Shown here: positions 27,477-39,400 of the stretch, one piece after another
Layout: each line of letters opens with the position of its first letter
Numbering within the stretch: the first letter of the stretch is position 1
Source: Spirosoma aerolatum
Lineage (GTDB): Bacteria; Bacteroidota; Bacteroidia; Cytophagales; Spirosomataceae
Assembly (NCBI RefSeq): GCF_002056795.1
Contig: NZ_CP020104.1
Span: forward strand, 1,747,001 to 1,811,000
Direction: 5' to 3'
DNA length: 64,000 bases
Notes under the pieces: model-generated
Databases searched by the model: none
Told to the model about the DNA's origin: nothing
The model's input: the letters and a program-made list of their open reading frames with translations, nothing else
Position numbers and translations under genes: made by a program

Positions 27477-30299
27477 ATGAAACGGAAACTCACTTGGGGG
27501 TTGTTCTGGTTGCTGAGTATCGTTAGTTTTCTAACTGTCCGCGCCCAACAATCTCCTAATACAGTCAAATACCGGGTAACGTATGATGCGACTACCCAGA
27601 CGTACACCGCCTGGGCTGTGCCGGATTATGCCACGCCCAACACCAACAACGGCGCAACCGCCGAGCTGGTCTCGACGGCTCAGTTTACGCTGAAAGTGCC
27701 GATTGGGTTTACCATCAGCAACATCACCGATGCCAGTGGTACCCAGATCTGGGACAAGAACCCGGCCAAGCTGGGCCCTGGCCTGTCGTTGACGGCCACC
27801 AACGGGACGACCTTTACCCAGAACTACAGTCCGGCCGCACTGGACCCCGCCTACGCTTATTATGTGCTGGGTAAGTCGCCTTCGGAGTCAAATCTGGGTG
27901 CGTTTGTGGTGGGTCAGCCTGTTGCGTTGTTTACGTTCAAAGGCAATGGCTGCTTTGGCCCCATTCAACCCCTGGCCCCCGGCGACCCCTTTATTCAGGC
28001 CGCTCTGGATGCCTATTCGTTCAACGTAGCCAATAGCTTTTATTCGGCATCGGGCCAACCCGCCGGAGGCAATCAGATTCCGCTGGAACAGTTTGCCAAC
28101 ATTACGGGGCCAGCCGCCAGTTGCTACCTGCCACCAATGGCTACGCCCGATATTGCCAATACCCGCATCAATACGCCAGTACCGGGTAATGTATTGAACA
28201 ACGACAACGATCCGCAGGGCCAAACCCTGACCACCACGCTGATTTCGCCACCACCAGTGGGCACTGTATCGCTCAACCCCGATGGTAGTTACGTATATAC
28301 CCCACCGACCAACTTCACGGGGACGACTACGTTCTGTTACAAGGCGACCAATACGGCAGGTTTGAGCAGCACGGCCTGTGCTACCATCAATGTGTTACCT
28401 GATCCGGCTCCAGTGGGTCAGAATAACCCACCCGTGCCTAGCAACGATGCCACCCAGACGACGATGGGTACTCCTGTAAAAGTGGTGGTATTGGCCAACG
28501 ATACCGACCCCGACAGCAGCACCTCGTCCAACGGGCAGTTGAACAATCCCACGCTGGTCAGTCAGCCATCGGTAGGCTTTGCCAGTGTGAATCCTGATGG
28601 CAGCATCACCTACACGCCACCGACGGGCTTCACGGGCGTGGTTACTTTCCCTTACCAGGTGTGCGACAAGGGCACCCCACCGCTGTGTGCCACGGCTTTG
28701 GTAACGGTCGATGTGCAGCCCACGCCACCCGCGGGTACGCCACTGGCTCCGGTCGCGGTGGACGACGCCCTACTGACCCGAGTGAATGTGCCGAAACAGG
28801 GTACGGTAGCCAGCAACGACAGCGATCCGCAGAACCTGCCGCTGACCTACACCAGTGGTCAGCCCCAGCACGGTACAGTAGCAATGAACCCCGATGGTAG
28901 CTATACCTACACGCCGACAACAGGCTATGCGGGTCCCGACAGCTTCACCTACACCGTCTGCAACAGCGCCAACAAGTGTGATAAGGCAACCGTGACGATT
29001 GTAGTGCAGCCCGAAACGGTACTGCCTCCGCTGGCTACACCTGACATTGCCAACACCCGACCCAACACGCCGGTGCCAGGCAACGTATCGACCAACGACA
29101 ACGATCCCCAGAATCAGCCGTTGACCTTTACGCTGATCACCCCACCACCAGTGGGCACCGTATCGCTCAACCCCGATGGTAGCTACATTTATACGCCACC
29201 GACCAACTTCACGGGCACGACGGTGTTCTGCTACAAGGCGACCAATACTTCAGGACTGAGCAGCACGGCCTGCGTGACGGTGAACGTCAATCCTGATCCG
29301 GCTCCGGCAGGCACCAACAACACGCCGGTTGCCAACCCGGATGCCACCCAGACGACGGCAGGTACGCCGGTGAAGATTGTGGTTTTGGGTAACGACACCG
29401 ATCCTGACAGTAGCACCTCGCCCAACGGTCAGTTGAACACGCCGACCTTGCTGGGTCAGCCTCCGGTAGGTACGGCGAGTGTGAATCCTGATGGCAGCAT
29501 CACCTACACGCCACCGACGGGCTTTACGGGCGTGGTTACTTTCCCTTACCAGGTGTGTGACAAGGGCACCCCACCGTTGTGTGCCACGGCTCTGGTGACG
29601 GTGAATGTGCAGCCTACCCCACCAGCGGGTACGATTCTGCCGCCGGTCGCGGTGGACGACGCCTTGCTAACGCCGGTCAACACACCCAAGCAGGGTACAG
29701 TAGCCAGCAACGACAGCGATCCGCAGAACCTGCCGCTGACCTATACCAGCGGACAGCCCAGCCACGGCACGGTAGCAATGAACCCGGATGGTAGCTATAC
29801 CTACACGCCGACGACGGGCTACAGCGGTCCTGACAGTTTCACCTACACGGTGTGCAACAGTGCCAACAAGTGCGACAAAGCGACGGTGAGCATCCTGGTG
29901 CAGCCGCAAACGGTAGTGGGCACGGTGAGTGGGTATGTCTGGAACGACACCAACAAGGATGGTCTGCAAACCAGTGGCGAAACAGGCGTAGCCGGGGTAA
30001 CCGTAACGCTGTACAATGCGACGACCAGTCAGCCGGTGAGTTCGGTTGTAACGGATGCCAGCGGGCACTATGTATTCTCGAATGTAAGTCCGGGTAGTTA
30101 CTATGTACAGTTTACGACTCCTGCTGGTAAGACCTATACAACACCGAACGTAGGCGCGAATGATGCCATAGATAGCGACGCTGGCTCGAATGGACAAACA
30201 GCTGGATTTACCCTGACGCAGTCGCAGACGACAGCGACCCAGGATGCCGGTTTGATCCCCATTTGTCCGACCTGTACGACGAGTATTACCGTCAAATAA
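27477..30299 (+). CDS. Secreted cassette protein with tandem-95-like superrepeats and SdrD-like C-terminal domain
   Basis: The 940-residue protein has a signal peptide (1-23, ending TVRAQ) and an N-terminal beta-rich domain (about 25-215). This domain resembles those found on Bacteroidota surface proteins that begin with TVKYRVTYDATTQTYTAW. Two A-B-C superrepeats of Ig-like, tandem-95-type domains follow (about 219-515 and 515-815), nearly the same as those in the preceding gene. An SdrD B-like domain (about 818-930, SGYVWNDTNKDGLQTSGETG) comes next. The C-terminus ICPTCTTSITVK has a CxxC pair and a basic end, like the proteins at 8774 and 15140. It lies 100 bp behind the 3040-residue gene on the same strand and is probably co-expressed. 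A structural adhesin role is likely; ligand unknown. Confidence 0.87.
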   Translation: MKRKLTWGLFWLLSIVSFLTVRAQQSPNTVKYRVTYDATTQTYTAWAVPDYATPNTNNGATAELVSTAQFTLKVPIGFTISNITDASGTQIWDKNPAKLGPGLSLTATNGTTFTQNYSPAALDPAYAYYVLGKSPSESNLGAFVVGQPVALFTFKGNGCFGPIQPLAPGDPFIQAALDAYSFNVANSFYSASGQPAGGNQIPLEQFANITGPAASCYLPPMATPDIANTRINTPVPGNVLNNDNDPQGQTLTTTLISPPPVGTVSLNPDGSYVYTPPTNFTGTTTFCYKATNTAGLSSTACATINVLPDPAPVGQNNPPVPSNDATQTTMGTPVKVVVLANDTDPDSSTSSNGQLNNPTLVSQPSVGFASVNPDGSITYTPPTGFTGVVTFPYQVCDKGTPPLCATALVTVDVQPTPPAGTPLAPVAVDDALLTRVNVPKQGTVASNDSDPQNLPLTYTSGQPQHGTVAMNPDGSYTYTPTTGYAGPDSFTYTVCNSANKCDKATVTIVVQPETVLPPLATPDIANTRPNTPVPGNVSTNDNDPQNQPLTFTLITPPPVGTVSLNPDGSYIYTPPTNFTGTTVFCYKATNTSGLSSTACVTVNVNPDPAPAGTNNTPVANPDATQTTAGTPVKIVVLGNDTDPDSSTSPNGQLNTPTLLGQPPVGTASVNPDGSITYTPPTGFTGVVTFPYQVCDKGTPPLCATALVTVNVQPTPPAGTILPPVAVDDALLTPVNTPKQGTVASNDSDPQNLPLTYTSGQPSHGTVAMNPDGSYTYTPTTGYSGPDSFTYTVCNSANKCDKATVSILVQPQTVVGTVSGYVWNDTNKDGLQTSGETGVAGVTVTLYNATTSQPVSSVVTDASGHYVFSNVSPGSYYVQFTTPAGKTYTTPNVGANDAIDSDAGSNGQTAGFTLTQSQTTATQDAGLIPICPTCTTSITVK
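28132..29920 (+). repeat. Two copies of the three-domain superrepeat in the 940-aa gene
   Basis: Copies start near 28132 and 29020 and encode the A-B-C domain triplet found in the preceding gene. Blocks such as TATCGCTCAACCCCGATGGT are identical between genes, pointing to recent exchange or duplication. Confidence 0.85.
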
Positions 30300-30333
30300 A
30301 AGAGGCCGCCTGATTGGCGGAGCATTTATCAGA

Positions 30334-30383
30334 GCAATCAGGTCATTGGAGTAGCCGAAAGGTCTTCCGGCCTGATTGCTTTT
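30334..30383 (+). terminator. Terminator after the cassette protein gene
   Basis: Arms GCAATCAGG (30334-30342) and CCTGATTGC (30371-30379) are followed by TTTT, 35 bp after the stop. A smaller CCGCC/GGCGG hairpin precedes it. The giant gene therefore probably has its own promoter or depends on read-through. Confidence 0.6.
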
Positions 30384-30416
30384 GATGAATCCCGGTAATG
30401 GAATCCACCCGAAGCC

Positions 30417-33400
30417 ATGGAATACACAAATACACAGTCATCTATGAAAAAGTATCTACCATTACCCGGCTCAGTATGGCAGGATGTGGGTAGCTCACCT
30501 CCGTGGGGAGTCCGCTTTTTGGTACAACTGCTGGTCCTGTTCTACGTCACAATAGGATCGAGTGCGGTCGGTGCTGAGCCTCTGAAGCCATCGGTGTCGA
30601 CAGGGGGAGCCAACCGCACCCGATTGGCCAGTCCCAGTACGCATGCAAAATTTGCCTCATCTGGCAAGGTAAAACATCTGCCTGTCGTTGGAACCGATAA
30701 CGAAAATCGGACAGCGACTATACCGGCAAATCCGACGCGTTCAGTTATTGAACTTAGTGCAGATGATCCTTGTACCCCAACGAGTTATACACTCTGTGGC
30801 GATAAGACCTCCTTTACACTAACCGTGGGGAGTGGCTACAGTAATGTGCAATGGTACCGAGATGGCATCGTATTGCCAGGAGCTACGGGTACGGATTACG
30901 TAGCCACGCAGGCAGGGTTATACAGTTATAGCGCTGTCGATGCCACTACCAGTTGTAGTACTAGTTTATGCTGCCCAGTCAGTATAGCGTCTTGTACCTG
31001 TCCGCCGACAAGTTATACGCTTTGTGGTAGCAAAACCTCCTTTACCTTAACGGCGGGGGCTGGCTATACGAATGTACAGTGGTACAAAGATGGTGCCATA
31101 ATTTCGGGAGCCACGGGGATGGAGTATGTGGCGACGATAGCCGGGCTGTATAGTTACAGTGCTATCGAAGCTACCACCGGCTGTAGCCTAAGCCTGTGTT
31201 GTCCGGTTACCATATCCTCCTGTACGTGTCCACCAGCCAGTTATACGCTTTGTGGTACCAAAACATCTTTTACCCTGACGGCAGGTAGTGAATACACAAA
31301 TGTGCAGTGGTATAAGGATGGGGTAGTCATACCCGGAGCTACGGGGATGGAGTATGTGGCAACGATGGCCGGGCTGTATAGTTACAGCGCTATCGAAGCT
31401 ACCACGGGCTGTAGTTTAAGCTTGTGCTGTCCGGTTACCATTAGTGCCTGTCCTGTCGTCTGTGAGAAACCAATCCTCTCCCTGGCAGATCCGATCTGTA
31501 CGGGCAATGGCTTCTATAGCATATCCCTGATTAGCAGCACCGCCAATCTGATTCCTAGTGCAGGCCAGGTGAGTGGAGCGTCGATTGTTAATATCCCAAT
31601 CGGTACGCCGATCAGCGTGACAGCCAGCAACGGAGTAGGCTGTTACAACGTGCTGACGGCCGATTCGCCGACGGGTTGTAGTAATAACGGCAACAACAAC
31701 TGTACTCCCCCCCGCTTGTCGGTGGGTCAGCCACTGTGTCAGGGCACGGGCTTCTACACGGTGAGCTACCGACTGGTGGGAACGGGTAGTGTGAGCAGCA
31801 ACGTAGGTAACGTCAATACGGTCTCCCGGGTGATCGAGAACATCCCGGTGGGGCAGAATGTACAGGTGACGGCCACAGGCAGCGGCACCTGCGTGACGCG
31901 GGTGACGGTGGTGAGTCCGGCTTCGTGCACCAACCCCTGCGAGAACCCGGCGATCACTCTGAGTGGTCCTGAGTGTGTGGCGGGTAGCTCTTCTTATGAA
32001 GTGAGCTATACGGTTGCTGCCGGTACGAGTGTGCAGGTGAACCAGGGTGTGGCTGCTAACGGGTTGATCAGTGGCATTCTTTCGGGGATTCCGGTAAGTG
32101 TGACGGTCACCCCGAACAATGGTTGTCAGCCGATAGTGGTGATTGTTCCCCCGGCCTCGTGTACGGTGTGTACGGCCCTGGGGCTGAACACGGGTACCAC
32201 CCTGGCCCAGTGTGGTCAGGCCAATGGCATCGCCACGGTGGTGGTCAACGCCGGTAGCGGGGTCGCCCCCTACACCTACCAGTGGACCAACGCATCGGGT
32301 AGTGTGGTTTCCAGCAGCAGTCTGGCTCAGGGACTGGCACCGGGTGTGTACACGGTGAGTGTGACTGACAGCAAGGGTTGTACGGGTCAGAAACAGGTGA
32401 GTATTTCCTCGACGAGTGCGCCGTTGATCGTGGCCCAGGTGAACTCGACCTCCTGTGGCCTGGCCAATGGCAGCGCCAGCGTGCAGGTCAGCAATGGCAG
32501 TGGCAATTACAGCTACCAATGGACCAGCGCTGCGGGCATTGTGGTGGGCAGCAGTGCCAGCCTGATGAACCTGTCGGCGGGGACCTACATGGTGAGTGTG
32601 AGTGATGGCAGCGGCTGCAGCAGCATGACCAGCGTGGTGGTGGGCAACAGTACACCGCTCAATGTAGTGGCTAGTGTGCAGAACGCGGTCTGTGGGCAGG
32701 CCACGGGTTCGGTTAGTGCGCAGGTAAGCGGGGGTAGCCCGGCTTACAGCTACCAGTGGCGCAATGCGGCTGGCAGTGTGGTGGCCACCAGTCAGAACCT
32801 GACCAATGCTTCTCCCGGCAGCTACACCGTCATCGTGACGGATGCGACGGGTTGTACGGCGCTGGCTTCGGCCAACATCTCCAACCTGGCAGGTCCTCAA
32901 CTGGCGGGCAGTGTGACGAATGTGAGTTGCTACGGCACCCAGACGGGTGGTGTGGTACTGAGTGTAACGGGTGGCACCCCACCGATAGGCTATGTGTGGA
33001 GCAACGGGGCCACGACTAAAGACCTGAGCAATGTGGGGGCTGGCGTATACACGGTGACGGCTCGTGATGCCAATGGTTGTGTGGCCATTCAGAGCTTCAC
33101 CATCAGCCAGCCCACCGAGATTGCAGCGGTGTTCCAGCCAACGCAGCCAACCTGTACGAGTCTGACGGGGGGTAGTGTGCGCTTGATTGGTATTAGTGGT
33201 GGCACCACACCTTACAGCTACACCTGGAGTAATGGCAGCACGGCCAGCAGCCTCAGTGGGTTGAGTGGTGGCACCTATACGCTGACCATCAAGGATGCCA
33301 ACGGGTGTGTGGCTTCGCCGGTGGCTATTCTGGCCACCCCGACGGGCTGTAGCACCCCGGTCTTCGACCTGGCCTTGACCAAGAAACTGGCCAGTGGTCA

Positions 33401-36400
33401 GTCGGCCAATGTTACGGCGGGTAGCAGCGTAACCTTCACGGTGACGGTCTACAACAAGGGCAATGTGGATGCGACCAATGTTCAGGTGACGGATTACATC
33501 CCGACCGGGCTGACGTTGAACGATGCCAGCTGGAGTGCGAGCAATGGTCTGGCCACGCTCAACAGTGTGATTGCCAGTCTGCCAGCGGGTCAGAGCACCA
33601 CGCGCAATATCGTCTTCACGGTAGGAGCGGGTGTAACGGGTAGTATTACCAACACGGCTGAGATCAGCAGTGCGGGCAATGCTCAGAATCTGCCCGATGT
33701 CGATTCGGATGCGGATAACAATCCTGATAATGATGGTACGCCGATCAACGACGATACCAGTGGGGATCATAAGCACAATCCTTCGCAGGATGAGGATGAT
33801 AGTGATATCGAAGTGATTAATGTAACGCCAAGCTGCGTAGCCCTGGGGCTGAACACGGGTACCACCCTGGCCCAGTGTGGTCAGGCCAATGGCATTGCCA
33901 CGGTGGTGGTCAACGCCGGCAGTGGTACGGCCCCCTACACCTACCAGTGGACCAACGCATCGGGTAGTGTGGTTTCCAGCAGCAGTCTGGCTCAGGGACT
34001 GGCACCGGGTGTGTACACGGTGAGTGTGACCGACAGCAAGGGTTGTACGGGTCAGAAGCAGGTGAGTATTTCCTCGACGAGTGCGCCGTTGATCGTGGCC
34101 CAGGTGAACTCGACCTCCTGTGGGCTGGCCAATGGCAGCGCCAGCGTGCAGGTCACCAGTGGTAGTGGTAGCTATACCTATCAGTGGACCAATGGTAGCG
34201 GTGCGGTGGTTGGTACCACAGCAAGTATCAGCAATCTGTCGGCGGGGACCTACATGGTGAGTGTGAGTGATGGCAGCGGCTGCAGCAGCATGACCAGCGT
34301 GGTGGTGGGCAACAGTACACCGCTCAATGTAGTGGCTAGTGTGCAGAACGCGGTCTGTGGGCAGGCCACGGGTTCGGTTAGTGCGCAGGTAAGCGGGGGT
34401 AGCCCGGCTTACAGCTACCAGTGGCGCAATGCGGCTGGCAGTGTGGTGGCCACCAGTCAGAACCTGACCAATGCTTCTCCCGGCAGCTACACCGTCATCG
34501 TGACGGATGCGACGGGTTGTACGGCGCTGGCTTCGGCCAACATCTCCAACCTGGCAGGTCCTCAACTGGCGGGCAGTGTGACGAATGTGAGTTGCTACGG
34601 CACCCAGACGGGTGGTGTGGTACTGAGTGTAACGGGTGGCACCCCACCGATAGGCTATGTGTGGAGCAACGGGGCCACGACTAAAGACCTGAGCAATGTG
34701 GGGGCTGGCGTATACACGGTGACGGCTCGTGATGCCAATGGTTGTGTGGCCATTCAGAGCTTCACCATCAGCCAGCCCACCGAGATTGCAGCGGTGTTCC
34801 AGCCAACGCAGCCAACCTGTACGAGTCTGACGGGGGGTAGTGTGCGCTTGATTGGTATTAGTGGTGGCACCACACCTTACAGCTACACCTGGAGCAATGG
34901 CAGCACGGCCAGCAGCCTCAGTGGGTTGAGTGGTGGCACCTATACGCTGACCATCAAGGATGCCAACGGGTGTGTGGCTTCGCCGGTGGCTATTCTGGCC
35001 ACCCCGACGGGCTGTAGCACCCCGGTCTTCGACCTGGCCTTGACCAAGAAACTGGCCAGTGGTCAGTCGGCCAATGTTACGGCGGGTAGCAGCGTAACCT
35101 TCACGGTGACGGTCTACAACAAGGGCAATGTGGATGCGACCAATGTTCAGGTGACGGATTACATCCCGACCGGGCTGACGTTGAACGATGCCAGCTGGAG
35201 TGCGAGCAATGGTCTGGCCACGCTCAACAGTGTGATTATCAGTCTGCCAGCGGGTCAGAGCACCACGCGCAACATCGTCTTTACGGTAGGTTCGGGTGTA
35301 ACGGGTAGCCTGACCAACACGGCTGAGATCAGCAGTGCGGGCAATGCCCAGAATCTGCCCGATGTCGATTCGGATCCGGATAACAATCCTGATAACGATG
35401 GTACGCCGATCAACGACGACATCAGCGGGGATCATAAGCACAATCCTTCGCAGGATGAGGATGATAGTGATGTTGAAGTAATTAATGTAACGCCAGTGAC
35501 TCCGGTCTGCGAGAAGCCTGTGCTAACGGTAGGTAATCCAGTCTGTAACCCAGCCAACGGTACCTACAGTGTGAGCGTATATAGCAGTACGGCCAGTGTA
35601 CTAGCCAGTGCGGGTTCCATGAATCTGTCGGCCGGGTTGATCAGCAATATCCAGGTCGGTACCCCCGTGAGCGTGACGGCCAGCAATGGTGCAGGCTGCT
35701 TCCAGGTGCTGAGCGTGGATAGTCCGGCTTCCTGCCTCACGAATCCGTCCTGCACCCAGCCTAAACTGACGGTGGGTCAGCCGATCTGTCAGGGTACGGG
35801 CTACTACTCGGTCAACTTTACTGCTGAGCGGGGTAGTGTCCAGATTAGTCAGGGCCGTATCGTAGGCAATAATGTGGTGGATATTCCGCTGGGTACGAAC
35901 CTGCTCATCTCGGCCACTGATGGTAGCTGCTTCACGCGGGTGATGGTGATGAGTCCGGCTTCGTGCACGAATGTGTGTGAAAATCCGGCCATTAGCCTGA
36001 GTGGTCCGATCTGTGACGATAAGGGTACGTCTACCTATTATCTGAACTACACGGTGACGGCAGGTGCCACAGTTCGGGTGAACCCTGGCTATGCCAACGG
36101 CCACTGGATCTACGGTATCCCATCGGGCGTTCCGCTCAGTGTGACCGTCAGTACGCCTGGCTGCGCCGATAAGGTGGTGACCATCCCAGGTATTGTGTGT
36201 GGGCAAACTCCTCAACCACTGCTGGAGCTGACCAAGCAAGTCAACAAGACACGGGCCGCGTTGGGTGAGGTCGTCACGTACACCCTCACGCTGACTAACA
36301 AAGGCACAGGGGCTGCCACCAATGTGGAGGTTCAGGAGTCGATGAGCGCAGGACTGGCAATCGTTCCAGGGTCTGTTTCTACGACGATGGGCAGCTACGC

Positions 36401-39400
36401 GGCTACCAGTCCGGTCGGTATCTGGACGATTCCAAGTCTGGCTGCCGGGGCAACCACGACGCTGACCTTCTCGGCCAGTGTAACCCAGGTCGGTGTCGTT
36501 TACAACAAGGCCGCTATCCCTGGCGATACGGTCAGTGTATGTACCACTGTTCCGGTGAAAGTCTGCAAAGGCGCTCCTATCCTGGTCGATATGTCGGCTC
36601 CGGCAGGCTATGGCAGCTATCAATGGTACCGCAATGGCGTTCCCGTCGCGGGAGCGACCAGCTATACCTATACGGCTAGCCAGTATGGAGAGTTTACCGT
36701 ACAGGTCAACGGTGGGCAATGCCCCAATGGCGCCTGCTGCCCGATTGTGATCGAAGAGGAAGTGGGGGTAAGCTTTACACTGGCCGCTCTGGCTCCGACC
36801 TGCAATGGCAGTCAGCCACTGGCCAATGGTACGGTGACCATCGGTGGGCTATCGGCGGCCAATACGGCCTACCGCTATGCGATTAGTCAGGGTGGTAGCT
36901 TTACGACAACGAACCCAGCCCTTCAGGCCGTACCCGCCAATGGCGTGCTGGCCTCGAATCTGGTCGGTGGTCAGACTTACACGATCCGCCTGTTCAATGG
37001 GGCAGGTTGCTGGCAGGATCAGACCGTCACGGTTGGGGTGGCTAACTGCGGCTGTCAGGTCGAGCCCCCTGTGGTCACCTGTGCCATTACCGAGATCTGT
37101 AAAGGTAGTTCGACGGTGCTCAGCACGCGTGGCTGTGAATCGGGTACGGTGATCTGGTCGGACGGTAAATCGGGCGCGACCATCGTCGCCACGCCATCGG
37201 TGACAACGACCTACACGGCCAGCTGCGTGATCGGTACGTGCGTCAGCAAGGTATCGAACGCCATTACCGTGACGGTACTGGATGTGAAAACACCCGTGCT
37301 GACGGCGAGTGCCGACAATGTGTGCCCCGGCACGTCGGTCACACTGACGGCTACCGGCTGTGAATCGGGTACGGTGATCTGGTCGGATAAAGCGCAGACG
37401 GGTAACTCGATTGTGGTGGCTCCCTACGGGAAAACGACCTATACGGCCCAGTGTCGTCAGAGTGCCTGCCTGAGTGCACCAGCCCTGATTACCATCAATG
37501 TGAATACGGATTTGCCAACGCCAACCGTGACCTGTAGCACGACCATCGTTTGTCCCGGCGAAACGGTAACGTTGACGGCGGAAAACTGCGTGGGTACACC
37601 CATCTGGAACAGTACGACGGCGACAACCAGCAGTATTGTGGTAACACCCACTCTGGGTAGCAACCGCTACTGGGTATACTGTAAGAATGGCGCCTGCACC
37701 AGCAAGTCCTCGAACGTATACACCATTGAGGTGGTAGCCCCACAGGTACCGACCCTTTCGGCCAGCGCCGATACGGTTTGCCTGGGTGGCTCGGTGGTAC
37801 TGACGGCTAGCGGCTGTAACGGCAGCGTATTGTGGTCGACGGGTGAGACCGGAGCCAGCATTACGGCGAGGCCAACGGCTAATACCAGTTATTATGCCCA
37901 GTGCAAATTCCGTACGTGTCTGAGCAATCAATCCAGCCCGGTAGCCATTGCGGTAGTCAATCCGCAGGCACCGATCGTGAAGGTCAGCAAGACGCTGATC
38001 TGTAGTGGAGAACCGGTTTCGCTGACAGCGACTGGCTGCAATGGCACGGTTCAGTGGCATGGCGTGGCCAGAGTCGGTTCGGTGATTACCATCTACCCAA
38101 CGGAAAGCAAAGAATACTACGCTACCTGTAAGCAGGGTACCTGTGAAAGCAGTGCATCGAACACGGTTCGGGTGACGGTGAATACCTCGCCGGCTACCGC
38201 CCCAACGGTGACTGCTTCGACAACCCTGATTTGCAACAGCGGTGTGGTGAGTCTGACCGCTACAGGCTGTAATGGCAATGTGACCTGGTCGGATGGTCAG
38301 ACGGGCTCCGTCGTTACGGTAACCCCGACCCCTACCAACCGGGAGTTCTATGCCCTGTGCGTACCCACCAGTGGTACGGCCTGTGGCAGTGCTAAATCGA
38401 ATGTGATTGCCATCAGCGTTGCTCAGCCTGGCGTGCCCAGTATCGTGGCCAGCCGCACAGCGGTTTGCGCTGGCGAAACGCTTACGCTGACGGCCAGTGG
38501 CTGCAACGGCAGTGTGAAATGGTCGAACGGACAGCTTGGCGCTACGATCCAGGTGAGTCCGCAAACGACCACCGACTACCAGGCAACCTGTAGTCTGGGT
38601 GCCTGCGAAAGTGCGCTGTCCAGCAAAGTAACGGTGGTGGTTACCCCAGCCGCTCCGGCTCCGGTGGTGACTGCGTCGAGCCTGACGGTTTGTTCAGGTA
38701 GCGTCGTGAGTCTGACGGCTACGGGCTGCACGGGTACGGTGACCTGGTCGGATGGTCAGACGGGCTCCGTCGTTACGGTAACCCCGACGGCCGCCAGCCA
38801 TGACTTCTCGGCCATCTGTCAGACGGGAGGGTCTTGCCGTAGCCCACAATCCAATGTGGTGTCGATAACCCTGGCCCCCACTGCAGCACCGACCATTACG
38901 GCTAGCCGTAACGTGGTTTGCAGCGGGGAGAAAGTAACCTTAACAGCTACCGGCTGTGCGGGTACGGTGACCTGGTCTGGTATCAACCGACTGGGTGCGA
39001 GCATCGATATCTATCCGACTTCGACCACTGAATACTACGCCACCTGCAACGTCGGTAGCTGTGTCAGTGCAGCTTCGAATAAGGTGACGGTGACGGTGAA
39101 TACCGGTACCGGTACGATTCCGGTCGTGACGGCTTCGACCCAGCAGGTGTGCACCAGCGGTGTGGTATCGCTGACAGCTACGGGCTGCAGCAGTGGTACG
39201 GTCATCTGGTCGGATGGACAAACCGGTGCCATTGTCTCGGTAACGGCTACCGAAGCCAGCCATGAGTTCTATGCGCTTTGCAAGGACGCTGGTCAGTGTG
39301 GTACCGGCAAGTCGAACGTGATTACCATAACCGTAACGACGATGCAAACCCCAGTGGCCGTATGCAGTACCGATTCGATCTGCGCCGGTGAAGAGGTGAC

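Noticed and set aside
31416..35441. A 1341-codon open frame on the minus strand
   Set aside because: It lies fully inside the 4541-aa gene, is rich in Arg, His, Gly and Thr with no family features, and repeats with the 1665-bp duplication. It reflects codon bias of the sense gene.
36849..38564. A 571-codon minus-strand frame, and similar ones at 35601-36719 and 38940-39677
   Set aside because: Shadows of the giant gene with His/Arg/Thr-rich composition and no signal or domain.
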